A DNA stretch of 64,000 bases. It comes from DAHUXD01 sp963736455. Lineage in GTDB: Bacteria; Acidobacteriota; Thermoanaerobaculia; UBA5066; Gp7-AA6. The stretch lies in NCBI GenBank assembly GCA_963736455.1, contig CAVTON010000001.1:1550001-1614000 (forward strand), given 5' to 3'. This document shows positions 18,861-27,390 of this stretch, piece by piece (the first letter of the stretch is position 1; each line of letters starts with the position of its first letter). The notes beneath the pieces were generated by a model that was not told where the DNA came from, did not search any database, and saw nothing but the letters and a program-made list of their open reading frames with translations. A program made the translations under genes and the position numbers.

Positions 18861-19259
18861 ATGGCGACGCGGGGCGTGCGCGGCGCGACGACGGCCGACG
18901 GCAACGATGCCCGGAGCATCGCCGAGCGCACGCTCGAGCTGCTGCGGGTTCTCGTGGACTTGAACGGAATCCGGCCCGAAGACCTCGCGAGCGCGACCTT
19001 CACCGTCACCGACGACCTCGACGCGGAATTTCCCGCGATGCCCGTGCGGTCTCTGGCGGGCTGGTCCGACGTGGCCCTTCTCTGCGCGCGGGAGATTCCG
19101 GTCGCCGGCGCGCTCGGCCGCTGCATCCGCGTCCTCCTGCACTGGAACACCGACCGGTCGCAGAGCCAGATCCGGCACGCGTTTCTGCGGGGCGCGCGGG
19201 ACCTCCGCCCGGCCTGGGCGGTCCGCGTGCCCGGCGACGACGACAGAGAACCGCGATGA
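18861..19259 (+). CDS. aroH: AroH-type chorismate mutase
   Basis: A 132-residue enzyme converting chorismate to prephenate, the branch step to Phe and Tyr. It is the AroH (Bacillus-type) trimeric barrel fold rather than the helical AroQ type. Landmarks are VRGATTADGNDARSI (active-site Arg near the start), FTVTDDLDAEFPA, LLCAREIPVAG and RCIRVLLHWNTDRSQSQIRH with the second set of Arg residues. Length matches the family (about 120-130). Its stop overlaps tyrA by ATGA, so the mutase and dehydrogenase are made together, consistent with a tyrosine branch. Confidence 0.92.
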   Translation: MATRGVRGATTADGNDARSIAERTLELLRVLVDLNGIRPEDLASATFTVTDDLDAEFPAMPVRSLAGWSDVALLCAREIPVAGALGRCIRVLLHWNTDRSQSQIRHAFLRGARDLRPAWAVRVPGDDDREPR

Positions 19260-20071
19260 CGCGAGCGGCCGTCGTCGGCCTCGGTCTCATCGGCGGCTCG
19301 ATTGCTCTCGCCGCGAAGGCTCGCGGATGGGACCGCGACGGCGCGGTCCGCGAGAGCGCCCGACGGCGCGGAATCGAAACCCCCGACTCGCTCGAGGAGG
19401 CGCTCGACGGCGCCGCGCTCGTCGTGACGGCTGTCTCGACCGGCGAGACGCCCGCGCTCCTCGTCGAGCTCGCCTCCAGTGCTCCGCAGGCCGTGCTGAC
19501 CGACTGCGCTTCCCTGAAATCCCCGATCGCCGAGGCGGCCCGGCGACTGCCCGCCCGGACGCGGTTCGTCGGGGGACATCCGATGGCGGGCGGGCGCGGG
19601 CGAGGAGTCGCCGCGGCGGACGCGGGGATCTTCCGCGGCCGGCCGTGGGCGATCGTCGCGACCGAGCGCAGCGACCCCGGCGCGATGGCCGAGATCGGGG
19701 CTTTCGTCCGCTCGCTCGGCGCCGCGCCCGTCGAGATCGACGCCGCGCGGCACGACCGCGCGATGACCTGGATCAGCCACCTGCCGCTCGCCGTCTCCTC
19801 GGCGCTCGCTCGCGCCGCGGGCGACCATGGCGGCCCCGACCTCGCCGCACTGGCCGGACCGGGGCTGCTCGACACGACGCGCCTGGCGGGTCAGCCGGCG
19901 GCGCTGGCCCTGGAGCTCGCGCTGGCCGACCCGGAGTCGCTGGCGCGAGCCGTCGAGGCGGCCGCGGCGAACCTGACGGCAATGGCGAGTGCCCTGCGCC
20001 GACGCGACGCCGCCGCCCTGCGTGGATTCTTCGGGGACGCGGAGTCGGCGCGCCGTTCGCTCGAGCGCTGA
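19256..20071 (+). CDS. tyrA: Prephenate dehydrogenase
   Basis: A 271-residue NAD(P)-dependent enzyme of the TyrA family: it oxidatively decarboxylates prephenate (or arogenate) on the tyrosine branch. The Rossmann dinucleotide motif is GLGLIGGSIALAAKA. Further landmarks are DCASLKSPI, FVGGHPMAGG (catalytic His region) and the helical dimerisation half with HDRAMTWISHLPLAVSSAL. No ACT domain is fused, so feedback control through ACT is absent. Coupled by ATGA to aroH upstream, which supplies its substrate. Confidence 0.93.
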   Translation: MTRAAVVGLGLIGGSIALAAKARGWDRDGAVRESARRRGIETPDSLEEALDGAALVVTAVSTGETPALLVELASSAPQAVLTDCASLKSPIAEAARRLPARTRFVGGHPMAGGRGRGVAAADAGIFRGRPWAIVATERSDPGAMAEIGAFVRSLGAAPVEIDAARHDRAMTWISHLPLAVSSALARAAGDHGGPDLAALAGPGLLDTTRLAGQPAALALELALADPESLARAVEAAAANLTAMASALRRRDAAALRGFFGDAESARRSLER

Positions 20072-20121
20072 CTGCACGGGCCGCTTCACGCGTCAGCCGG
20101 CCGCGCGCGGTAAGATCCCGA

Positions 20122-20166
20122 CGCCTCCCGAGTGACTCGCACCCGAAGGGCCGCGGTCGGGAGGCG
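20122..20166 (+). promoter_or_regulatory. Stem-loop in dps leader, next to the RBS
   Basis: CGCCTCCCGA (20122-20131) and TCGGGAGGCG (20157-20166) are a perfect 10-base inverted repeat with a 25-base loop. The right arm ends one base before the AGGAGG Shine-Dalgarno (20168-20173) of dps. Folding in the leader could affect ribosome access or mRNA stability; this is inference from position. Confidence 0.4.
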
Positions 20167-20179
20167 CAGGAGGTTTTCG

Positions 20180-20656
20180 ATGCATCCCACCAAGAATGAT
20201 CTCCCGGCCAAGGTTCGCTCCAGGGTCATCGCGACGCTCGGAGATCGGCTCGCCGACGCGACGGATCTCATGCTCCAGACCAAGCAGGCCCACTGGAACG
20301 TGAAGGGACCGAACTTCATCGCCCTTCACGAGCTGTTCGACAAGATCAACGAAGCGGCCGAGGAATGGGTGGACCTGATCGCCGAGCGCATCATCCAGCT
20401 CGGCGGGACCGCCGAGGGAACGGTCCAGGCCACGGCCAGGCGCACGTCGCTCGAGGTCTACCCGCTCGAGATTACCAGCGGCGAGGATCACGTCGAGGCG
20501 CTGTCGAACGCGCTCGCCGCTTTCGGCAGGAAGGTCCGCACCGCGATCGACAAGACCGGCAAGGCCGGCGACGCCGATGCCGCGGACATCTTCACCGAGA
20601 TCTCGCGCGACGTGGACAAGTACCTCTGGTTCGTCGAGGCGCACGCCCAGGAATGA
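20180..20656 (+). CDS. dps: Dps family ferritin-like protein
   Basis: A 158-residue miniferritin that stores iron, detoxifies peroxide and may coat DNA. The start follows AGGAGG at a spacing of 6; an in-frame GTG at 20132 is upstream but lacks an RBS. Ferroxidase ligands are visible in AHWNVKGPNFIALHELFDKIN and the EWVDLIAERIIQLGG helix (His, His, Asp, Glu). The family usually ends near this length. The short N-terminal tail has a few Lys/Arg. The gene stands alone between tyrA and the convergent AmpG-like gene, with a stem-loop in its leader. Confidence 0.93.
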   Translation: MHPTKNDLPAKVRSRVIATLGDRLADATDLMLQTKQAHWNVKGPNFIALHELFDKINEAAEEWVDLIAERIIQLGGTAEGTVQATARRTSLEVYPLEITSGEDHVEALSNALAAFGRKVRTAIDKTGKAGDADAADIFTEISRDVDKYLWFVEAHAQE

Positions 20657-20666
20657 GACGGCGAAG

Positions 20667-20687
20667 GGGCGGCCCTCGCGGCCGCCC
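20667..20687. terminator. GC hairpin between dps and AmpG-like gene
   Basis: GGGCGGCC (20667-20674) and GGCCGCCC (20680-20687) form a perfect 8-base stem with a 5-base loop in the gap between two convergent genes. There is no following T-run on either strand. Its position makes a bidirectional terminator likely. Confidence 0.5.
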
Positions 20688-20719
20688 GGGCGGGCAGGGA
20701 CCAGCCCCGCCTCGACGAT

Positions 20720-22345
20720 TCATCGGAGAGCGGGTTTCACCTTCAGACCGTGCCGCGCGGCGAGAAACGCGGCCGCGCCGAGACCCGATACCAGCCCGAT
20801 GACGGCGAGGCCGGCCAGCCGCAGGCCGTCGGCCGCCGATGCGGGCGCGAGAACGCGGCCGAGGGCCCCGGCGAAATCCACTCCGGCGCCGGCATGGCCC
20901 CGGGCCGCCTTGAGCGCGGAAAGCACGGCCGCGACCGAAAGCGCCGCGCCGAAGGCGCCGACGGCGACCGCCGCGCTCGCCGCGATCAGCCGCGCGCGCC
21001 CGATCGGGCGCGCCTCGACGGCCTCGAGCGCATCGAGAGCCGGTTCGCGGCCTCCGATCGGCGCGAAGCGCTGCAGCAGCACGAGCCCCGGAATCGAAGC
21101 CGCCGTGCACACCAGGTAGAACGGCGTCCATCCGATCGCATCCACGGTGAAACCGGCGATCGGGCCGGGAAGGATCCGTCCGACCGCGAAGATGCTCGAG
21201 AAGAGCGCGTATTGCGTGGCCGAGAACTGCTTCTGCGTCATGCGCAGGAGCATCACGCCGAATGCTCCCGTCGCCATGCCCTGGCAAAACGTCTCGACGA
21301 GAATCGCCAGGTACATCACCAGCCGGTGCACGAGCGGCTGGATCACCGCGCCCGCCACGCCGCCGGCGCAGGGCGTGCCCGGGGTCATCTGATCGATCGC
21401 GATGTAGCCGAGGAATCCGACGGACTGGATCAGGCCGAAGATCCACAGCGAGCGCGTCAGCCCGATCCGATCGGTCGAGGCGCCGCCGTAGAACGTCCCG
21501 GTGATCAGGCCGACCAGGCCGATCGTGGCCGTCGCGACCCCGACGTCCTCGGGAACGAAACACTTCTGGATCAGGAAGGGCCGGATCAGCGCGGTCGCGA
21601 GGTTCTCCCCGAACTTGTACAGCACGAGAAAGCCGAGGATCGCGAGCGCGCCCGAGCGCCGGAACAGCTCGAGCAGCGGCGAGAACACCGCGTCGCGCAG
21701 GGACCGGGGCGGCGGTCCGGCGGAAGGCGGCTCGGGAGACCAGAGGACGACTCCGGCCATCGGCACGAAGAGGAGCGCGAGCCCGACGAAGACGGGCGGC
21801 CAGCCCAGCCGCTGGCCGAGCGTGATCGTCACGGCGCCGGAGATCAGGACGGCGCTCCGCGCGAGGGCGTTGCGGGCGCCGACGGCCACGCCCTGTTCGG
21901 AGCGCTCGAGAATCTCCACGGCATACGCATCGATGACGATGTCCTGCGAGGCGGAGGCGAACGCGACGAAGAGCGCCAGGATGGCCACCGTGCCCACGTC
22001 GGCGTTGCCCGCCCATGCGGCGAGGCCGAGGACGCCGAGGGTCAGCGCGAGCTGGCAGATCAGGATCCATGCGCGTCGCCGTCCGATCGAGCCGAAGCGC
22101 GGGCCGTACCGGTCCATCAGCGGCGCCCAGAGAAACTTGAAGCTCCAGGGCGCCTGGGCCAGCGAGAAGAGACCGACGGTCCGGATGTCGACGCCGCGAT
22201 AGGTCAGGAAGGCCGGCAGCGCGATCCAGACGAGGCCGAGCGGCAGTCCGGAGGAGAAGGACTGGAGCGTCACGGCGCCGATGTGCCGCGAGGACGCGGC
22301 GGCCTTCAGGCTTTGCCACGTGCCGACCCGCGCGCTCGACGCCAT
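20720..22345 (-). CDS. AmpG-like major facilitator permease
   Basis: A 541-residue integral membrane protein with 12-14 predicted helices. The N-terminal signature is AmpG-like: QSFSSGLPLGLVWIALPAFL, YRGVDIRTVGLFSLA, FKFLWAPLMDRYG and GRRRAWILICQLAL. Further landmarks are ASASQDIVIDAYAVE and TQKQFSATQYALFSSI. AmpG imports muropeptides (anhydromuropeptides) from the periplasm for recycling; the family resemblance is good but the substrate here is inferred. The ATG at 22345 is chosen over an upstream one because it lies just before the hydrophobic core. Divergent from the M20 gene with a 28-base gap. Confidence 0.85.
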   Translation of the reverse strand: MASSARVGTWQSLKAAASSRHIGAVTLQSFSSGLPLGLVWIALPAFLTYRGVDIRTVGLFSLAQAPWSFKFLWAPLMDRYGPRFGSIGRRRAWILICQLALTLGVLGLAAWAGNADVGTVAILALFVAFASASQDIVIDAYAVEILERSEQGVAVGARNALARSAVLISGAVTITLGQRLGWPPVFVGLALLFVPMAGVVLWSPEPPSAGPPPRSLRDAVFSPLLELFRRSGALAILGFLVLYKFGENLATALIRPFLIQKCFVPEDVGVATATIGLVGLITGTFYGGASTDRIGLTRSLWIFGLIQSVGFLGYIAIDQMTPGTPCAGGVAGAVIQPLVHRLVMYLAILVETFCQGMATGAFGVMLLRMTQKQFSATQYALFSSIFAVGRILPGPIAGFTVDAIGWTPFYLVCTAASIPGLVLLQRFAPIGGREPALDALEAVEARPIGRARLIAASAAVAVGAFGAALSVAAVLSALKAARGHAGAGVDFAGALGRVLAPASAADGLRLAGLAVIGLVSGLGAAAFLAARHGLKVKPALR

Positions 22346-22373
22346 GCGCCGCCAGTGTACGATCCTTCGCGAC

Positions 22374-23678
22374 ATGCCGAACATCTTTGCCGCCTCCGCG
22401 CTCGCGGGGCTCCTCGCGCTCCCCGCGGCCTCCGGCTCTCCGGTCCTCAAGCCCATCGACGCCCTGTATCCGGACCTCGAGGCGTTCTACGAGGACCTCC
22501 ACCGTCACCCCGAGCTCTCGATGCACGAGGAGCGGACGGCGGCGCGGCTCGCGGAGCGGCTTCGCCCGCTCGGCTTCGAGGTGACCGACCACGTGGGCGG
22601 CTTCGGCGTGGTCGCCGTGATGAAGAACGGAAAGGGACCCACGCTGCTCGTGCGAGCCGACATGGATGCGCTGCCGCTGAAGGAAAACACCGGCCTCCCC
22701 TACGCGAGCCAGGTCACCGTGAAGGACGACGCCGGGAACGCCGTCCCGGTGATGCATGCGTGCGGCCATGACGTGCACGTCACGTCGCTCGTCGGAGCCG
22801 CGACGCTGCTTTCGAGGGCCAGGAATCTCTGGCGCGGCACGCTCGTCCTCGTCGGCCAGCCGGGCGAGGAAGGCAGCGCGGGAGCGAGCGTCATGCTCGC
22901 CGACGGCTTCCTCGCCCGTTTCCCGAAGCCCGACTTCGCGATCGCGCTTCACGACGACCCGCGGCTGCCCGCCGGCGAGATCGGCTACACACCGGGCTTC
23001 GCCATGGCCAACGCCGACTCGGTGGACATCACGGTCTACGGCCGCGGCGGCCACGGCTCGGCGCCGCAGAACGCCGTGGATCCGATCGTCATCGCGGCGC
23101 GGACGGTCCTGGCGCTCCAGACCATCGTCGCCCGGGAGACCAATCCCCTCGACCCCGCCGTCGTCACGGTGGGCTCGATCCACGGGGGCACCAAGCGCAA
23201 CATCATCCCCGACGAGGTCACGCTCCAGCTCACGGTCCGGACCTACAAGAAGGAGGTCCAGGAGCGGGTCCTCGCGGCGATCGACCGCATCGCGCGGGCG
23301 GAGGCGGCCGCCGCCGGAGCGCCCCGGCCGCCGAGCGTCCGGATCGAGAAGGGGTACGTCGCGCTCTACAACGATCCGGTCCTGACCCGGCGCGTGGCCG
23401 GAGCCCTGTCCGCGGCCTTCGGAGCCCGCCGGGTCGTGGAGCTGCCGCCGGTGATGGGAGCCGAGGACTTCGGCGACTTCGGCCGGGCCGCCGGGGCGCC
23501 CTCGCTCGAGTTCTGGCTCGGCGCCACGCCGGCCGACCGCTTCGAGGCCGCCCACGGCGACGCGACGAAGTTTCCAGGCCTTCATTCCTCCCAATGGGCG
23601 CCGGAACGCGAGCCGACGCTCAAGACGGGCGCCGCCGCGCTGACCCTCGCGGCTCTCGAGATTCTCGGCCGGAAATAA
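22374..23678 (+). CDS. M20 family amidohydrolase, exported
   Basis: A 434-residue enzyme of the M20D (N-acyl amino acid or peptide amidohydrolase) group. It has an N-terminal hydrophobic stretch (PNIFAASALAGLLALPAASG), suggesting export, unlike many cytoplasmic relatives. The binuclear metal site is ADMDALPLKENTGLPYA, MHACGHDVHVTSLVGAA (Cys/His), GQPGEEGSAGA (catalytic Glu) and HDDP, with a lid-domain region GRGGHGSAPQNAVDPI and the final ligand in FPGLHSSQW. Typical substrates are N-acetyl or hippuryl amino acids. It precedes speA by 37 bases and may share its transcript. Confidence 0.9.
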   Translation: MPNIFAASALAGLLALPAASGSPVLKPIDALYPDLEAFYEDLHRHPELSMHEERTAARLAERLRPLGFEVTDHVGGFGVVAVMKNGKGPTLLVRADMDALPLKENTGLPYASQVTVKDDAGNAVPVMHACGHDVHVTSLVGAATLLSRARNLWRGTLVLVGQPGEEGSAGASVMLADGFLARFPKPDFAIALHDDPRLPAGEIGYTPGFAMANADSVDITVYGRGGHGSAPQNAVDPIVIAARTVLALQTIVARETNPLDPAVVTVGSIHGGTKRNIIPDEVTLQLTVRTYKKEVQERVLAAIDRIARAEAAAAGAPRPPSVRIEKGYVALYNDPVLTRRVAGALSAAFGARRVVELPPVMGAEDFGDFGRAAGAPSLEFWLGATPADRFEAAHGDATKFPGLHSSQWAPEREPTLKTGAAALTLAALEILGRK

Positions 23679-23715
23679 ACGCGGAGGCGCGGCCCGCCCG
23701 GGTCTGCTTTAGGAT

Positions 23716-25671
23716 GTGCCCGTGGCATCCGCGCGGCCCGTCCGCTCCAAGGCTTCCCCGGCGGCCCGCCCGCGCCCCGAAGCTCGCGGCTTCGCCGATG
23801 CCGCGGCGCTGTATGGAATCCCGCACTGGGGCAAGGGCTTCTTCCATGTCTCCGAGAAGGGCGACCTCGTGGTCCGGCCCACCCGGGAGGCCGCTCGCGG
23901 TGTGGCGCTCAAGCAGATCGTGGACGAGGCCGCGGCGCGCGGCGTCGCGACGCCGCTCGTCGTCCGCTTCCCCCAGATCCTCTCGTCCGCGGTCTCGAAC
24001 CTGAACGACGCGTTCGCGCGGGCGATCGACGAGTACGGATACGGAAACGTCTTCCGCGGCGTCTTCCCGATCAAGGTCAATCAGAAGCGGGTCGTCGTGG
24101 ACCACATCGTCGAGGCCGGCCGCCGGTACGGCTATGGCCTCGAGGCGGGCTCGAAGCCGGAATTGCTCGCGGCGATCGCGGCGGACCTCGGGCCCGAATG
24201 CCTCATCACCTGCAACGGCTACAAGGACGATCTCTTCATCCGCATGGCCTTGAACGCGGTGCGCATGAAGAAGAACGTCGTGCTGATCCTCGAGAAGGTC
24301 TCGGAGCTCGAACGGATCCTGTCGGTGGCGAAGGCGCGCGGCGTCCGGCCGCTCATCGGCATGCGCTCGAAGCTCTACGCGCGGGGCTCGGGCAAGTGGG
24401 CCAAGTCCGGCGGCGAGGCCGCCAAGTTCGGGCTCACGACGCCCGAGATGCTCGAGGCGATCCAGATCCTCAAGGCACGCAAGATGCTCGACTGCCTCGT
24501 CATGCTCCACTTCCACATCGGCTCCCAGATCACCGACATCCGGAAGATCAAGGAGGCGATCCGCGAAGCCGGCCGCGTGTACGCCAAGCTGCGCGGACTG
24601 GGCGTCTCGATCCAGTACCTCAACCTCGGCGGCGGCCTCGGTGTCGACTACGACGGCTCGAAGACGGCCTTCGATTCCTCGATGAACTACTCCGTGCAGG
24701 AATACGCCAACGACGTCGTCTATACCGTCAAGCAGATCTGCGACGAGGAGAAGGTGCCCGCGCCGGTCCTCGTGACCGAATCGGGGCGGGCCGTGACGGC
24801 CTATCACTCCGTGTTCGTGACGAACGTTCTCGACGTCGCCGACCGGATCCAGGAGGGTCACCGCGTCCGCGTGGCGGCTTCCGACCCCAACGTCCTGCAC
24901 GAGCTGTCGTCCATCTACGGCTCGGTGAACGCCAAGACGCTGCGCGAGAGCTACCACGACGCCCTGCAGTACAAGGAGGAGCTCTTCACGCTCTTCAATC
25001 TCGGCCACCTCTCGCTCGAGGACCGGTCGAAGGGCGAGATCCTCTTCTGGCAGATCTGCGAGCGCATCCACAGGGACCTGAAGACGCTGAAGGAAGTGCC
25101 CGAGGAGTTCGAGGACATGGAAACGATGCTCGCCGACAAGTACGTCCTCAACTTCTCGGTCTTCCAGTCTCTGCCCGACATCTGGGCCATCGACCAGCTC
25201 TTCCCGATCCTGCCCATCCACCGCCTGAACGAGCGGCCCGTCGAGCTCGGCACGCTCGCCGACATCACGTGCGACTCGGACGGGAAGATCGAGAAGTTCA
25301 TCGACTTGCGGGACATCAAGGAGACGCTTCCCCTGCACCGGTTGCGTCCCGGCGAGCCGTACTACATCGGCGTCTGCCTGATGGGGGCGTACCAGGACGT
25401 CCTCGGCGACCTTCACAACCTCTTCGGAGAGGCGAACGAGGTGCTCGTGGCCGTGGACGAGGAAGGCCGCGCGCGCATCACGGATGTCCTGCCCGGGGAG
25501 TCGTGCGAGCGGGTGCTCGAGTACATGAACTACGACCGCGCCGAGATCCTCGAATCCCTGGAGCGTCAGTTGCGGCGCGTTCCCGGACGGTCCCTGCCCA
25601 GGGAAGAGGCGCGAGCCATCTACGAGGAGTTCGAGGGAGTCTTTCCCCGCTACACGTACCTCGAGCGATGA
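23716..25671 (+). CDS. speA: Biosynthetic arginine decarboxylase
   Basis: A 651-residue PLP enzyme of the SpeA family, converting arginine to agmatine, the first step of polyamine synthesis. The Schiff-base Lys lies in FRGVFPIKVNQKRVV. Other family signatures are YGLEAGSKPELLAA, CNGYKDDLFIRMAL, LHFHIGSQITDIRKI and LNLGGGLGVDYDG, and near the end YIGVCLMGAYQDVLGDLHNLFG. The length equals the typical 630-660. GTG 23716 is the called start; GTG 23722 is an alternative. Its stop overlaps the downstream channel gene by ATGA, an unusual neighbour. Confidence 0.95.
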   Translation: MPVASARPVRSKASPAARPRPEARGFADAAALYGIPHWGKGFFHVSEKGDLVVRPTREAARGVALKQIVDEAAARGVATPLVVRFPQILSSAVSNLNDAFARAIDEYGYGNVFRGVFPIKVNQKRVVVDHIVEAGRRYGYGLEAGSKPELLAAIAADLGPECLITCNGYKDDLFIRMALNAVRMKKNVVLILEKVSELERILSVAKARGVRPLIGMRSKLYARGSGKWAKSGGEAAKFGLTTPEMLEAIQILKARKMLDCLVMLHFHIGSQITDIRKIKEAIREAGRVYAKLRGLGVSIQYLNLGGGLGVDYDGSKTAFDSSMNYSVQEYANDVVYTVKQICDEEKVPAPVLVTESGRAVTAYHSVFVTNVLDVADRIQEGHRVRVAASDPNVLHELSSIYGSVNAKTLRESYHDALQYKEELFTLFNLGHLSLEDRSKGEILFWQICERIHRDLKTLKEVPEEFEDMETMLADKYVLNFSVFQSLPDIWAIDQLFPILPIHRLNERPVELGTLADITCDSDGKIEKFIDLRDIKETLPLHRLRPGEPYYIGVCLMGAYQDVLGDLHNLFGEANEVLVAVDEEGRARITDVLPGESCERVLEYMNYDRAEILESLERQLRRVPGRSLPREEARAIYEEFEGVFPRYTYLER

Positions 25672-26777
25672 CGCGACGGCTCGCCGTGCTCGCGCTCGTC
25701 CTGCTGGCATGGACCGGCGCGGCGGCGGCCGGAACTCCCGAGGCCCCGGCCCGCGCCCGGCGGATCTGGCGCGTCGGCATCTTCGAGGCGCCGCCCTACA
25801 CGATGCGGGACGCCAACGGCCAGTGGCACGGTCTGATCGTCGACCTCTGGCAGGAGCTCGCGAGCGAGCTCGGCATCGAGTACCGATTCGGGGAAGCCTC
25901 GCCGGACACGATCATGGACGATCTCGGGCACGGGCGTCTGGACGTCGGGGCCGCGCCGTTCTCGCTGACCGTCGACCGGGAGAAGACGATCGACTTCAGC
26001 CATGCCTTCCTCATCCAGGAGGAAGGCATCGCGGTTCGCAAGGGCGGCGACGAGGAGCGCTGGCTCTCGGTGGCGCGCGCGCTCTCGACGCCGACGGCCT
26101 GGCGCATCTACTTCAGCCTCGTCGCGGCGGTGTTCGTCGCCGGCGCCGCCGTCTGGCTCCTCGAACGGAAGCGCAACCCCCAGTTCTCGGGCGGCGCGAT
26201 GCAGGGCGTGGGCTCCGGCTTCTGGTGGTCCGGAGTCACCACGGTCGCCGTCGGCTACGGCGACAAGGTCCCGATCACGCTCTGGGGCCGGCTGGTCGCG
26301 CTGCTCTGGATGTTTCTGAGCCTGATCCTCATCACCGCGTTCACCGCCTTCGTGACCGCCAAGCTCGCGGTCGCCGAGTTCGGCCGCGTGGTGGGGCCCG
26401 CGAGCCTCCGCAATGCCATCGTCGGAACGGTCGAGGGCGCGGCCGTCGGCGATTACCTCCGCCGGCAGCGGATTCCCCACCGCCTCTACGCATCCATCCC
26501 GAAGGCCCTCGACGGCCTGCGCGAGCGCGAGATCGCCGCCGTGGTCTACAGCGTGCCGATCCTCGACTACTACATACGGCACGACACCCGGGACGACGTC
26601 GAGATCCTGCCGACGACGTTCGATCAGCAGCTCCTCGCCTTCCCGCTCACCGACGGGAGCCCTCTGCGCGACCCGCTCAACGGGGCGCTTCGGAGCTTCC
26701 TGCAGCAGCCGGGATGGCGCGACATGCAGGACCGGTATCTTTCCGCGGTCCACGCGGCCGGGCACATGGAGCAGTGA
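25668..26777 (+). CDS. GluR0-type ligand-gated potassium channel
   Basis: A 369-residue protein with the architecture of bacterial ionotropic glutamate receptors: signal peptide, ligand-binding lobe S1 (VGIFEAPPYTMRDANGQW to IDFSHAFLIQEEG, residues ~32-130), TM1 (~147-167), a pore helix with the potassium filter TVAVGYGD (192-199), TM2 (~209-235), then lobe S2 (residues ~245-360). The S1 Arg expected to hold an alpha-carboxylate is present (TVDREK). The acidic residue that usually holds the amino group in S2 appears changed (VVYSVPILDYY), so the ligand may not be glutamate. Ion selectivity for K+ follows from the filter. Coupled to speA and to ridA by overlapping stop/start codons. Confidence 0.88.
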   Translation: MTRRLAVLALVLLAWTGAAAAGTPEAPARARRIWRVGIFEAPPYTMRDANGQWHGLIVDLWQELASELGIEYRFGEASPDTIMDDLGHGRLDVGAAPFSLTVDREKTIDFSHAFLIQEEGIAVRKGGDEERWLSVARALSTPTAWRIYFSLVAAVFVAGAAVWLLERKRNPQFSGGAMQGVGSGFWWSGVTTVAVGYGDKVPITLWGRLVALLWMFLSLILITAFTAFVTAKLAVAEFGRVVGPASLRNAIVGTVEGAAVGDYLRRQRIPHRLYASIPKALDGLREREIAAVVYSVPILDYYIRHDTRDDVEILPTTFDQQLLAFPLTDGSPLRDPLNGALRSFLQQPGWRDMQDRYLSAVHAAGHMEQ

Positions 26778-27175
26778 GCTTCCGCCGCAACATTTCGAGC
26801 GGCGCTCCCTGGGAGCCGGTCGTCGGCTATTCGAGGGCCGTCCGCGCGGGTCACGTCGTGCACGTTTCCGGCACGACGGCGACCGGCCCCGACGGCAGGC
26901 TCGTCGGCGTCGGAGACGCGTATGCGCAGGCCATCCAGGCGCTCCGCAACATCCGCGCCGCGCTCGAGAGCGCGGGCGCGCGCCTCGAGGACGTGGTCCG
27001 TACGCGGATGTACGTCACGCGCATGGACCACTGGCAGGAGATCGGCAGGGCGCACGGAGAATTCTTCGGGACGATCCGGCCCGCCTCGACCATGGTCGAG
27101 GTGTCCCGCCTGATCGATCCGGAGATGCTCGTCGAGATCGAGGCCGAGGCGATCGTCGACCCCGGCGGCTCCTGA
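26774..27175 (+). CDS. RidA family protein
   Basis: A 133-residue YjgF/RidA/UK114 protein, trimeric, that hydrolyses reactive enamines and imines (2-aminoacrylate and relatives). The catalytic Arg is in VVRTRMYVTRMDHWQEIG, and the E(I)EAEAI end and STMVEVSRLIDPEMLVE match the family. The GTG start overlaps the channel stop (GTGA). The N-terminal GYSRAVRAGHVVHVSGTTA replaces the canonical 'pyS.a..aG..vfvSGq'. Its place after speA and a ligand-gated channel points to control of amino-acid-derived reactive species, but this is inferred. Confidence 0.9.
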   Translation: MSFRRNISSGAPWEPVVGYSRAVRAGHVVHVSGTTATGPDGRLVGVGDAYAQAIQALRNIRAALESAGARLEDVVRTRMYVTRMDHWQEIGRAHGEFFGTIRPASTMVEVSRLIDPEMLVEIEAEAIVDPGGS

Positions 27176-27226
27176 GGCGCCGGGGTCGGCCGGCAGAGAC
27201 AATCACACGGCAATGCCCAGGTCGCA

Positions 27227-27277
27227 CGCATCGCGAATAGTCTCCCGACCGAAGGGAGGGAGGAGGTTCGCGATGCG
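27227..27277. repeat. Nested perfect inverted repeat
   Basis: Outer arms CGCATCGCGAA (27227-27237) and TTCGCGATGCG (27267-27277) are perfect 11-base complements. They enclose a second hairpin, CTCCC (27242-27246) with GGGAG (27254-27258). It lies in the 215-base gap between two convergent genes, so a bidirectional terminator, a protein-binding cruciform or a small RNA are all possible. No T-run follows. Confidence 0.5.
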
Positions 27278-27344
27278 GGAGCCGGAGCGCCGCGAGGGAA
27301 TCAGGCTTGCGGTCGAGCCCGCATCCGGGCGAGCCGCAAGCCGG

Positions 27345-27364
27345 TGCGCGCCCGCCGGCGCGCA
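27345..27364. terminator. GC hairpin in the convergent gap
   Basis: TGCGCGCC (27345-27352) and GGCGCGCA (27357-27364) form a perfect 8-base stem with a 4-base loop, 26 bases beyond the stop of the copper-amine-oxidase-like gene. A terminator role is suggested only by position; there is no T-run. Confidence 0.4.
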
Positions 27365-27390
27365 GATTCTCTCGCAAGCGCAGGCGACGG

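Noticed and set aside
27176..27390. tRNA or small RNA gene in the convergent gap
   Set aside because: No cloverleaf arms or TPsiC box; the structure is explained by hairpins.
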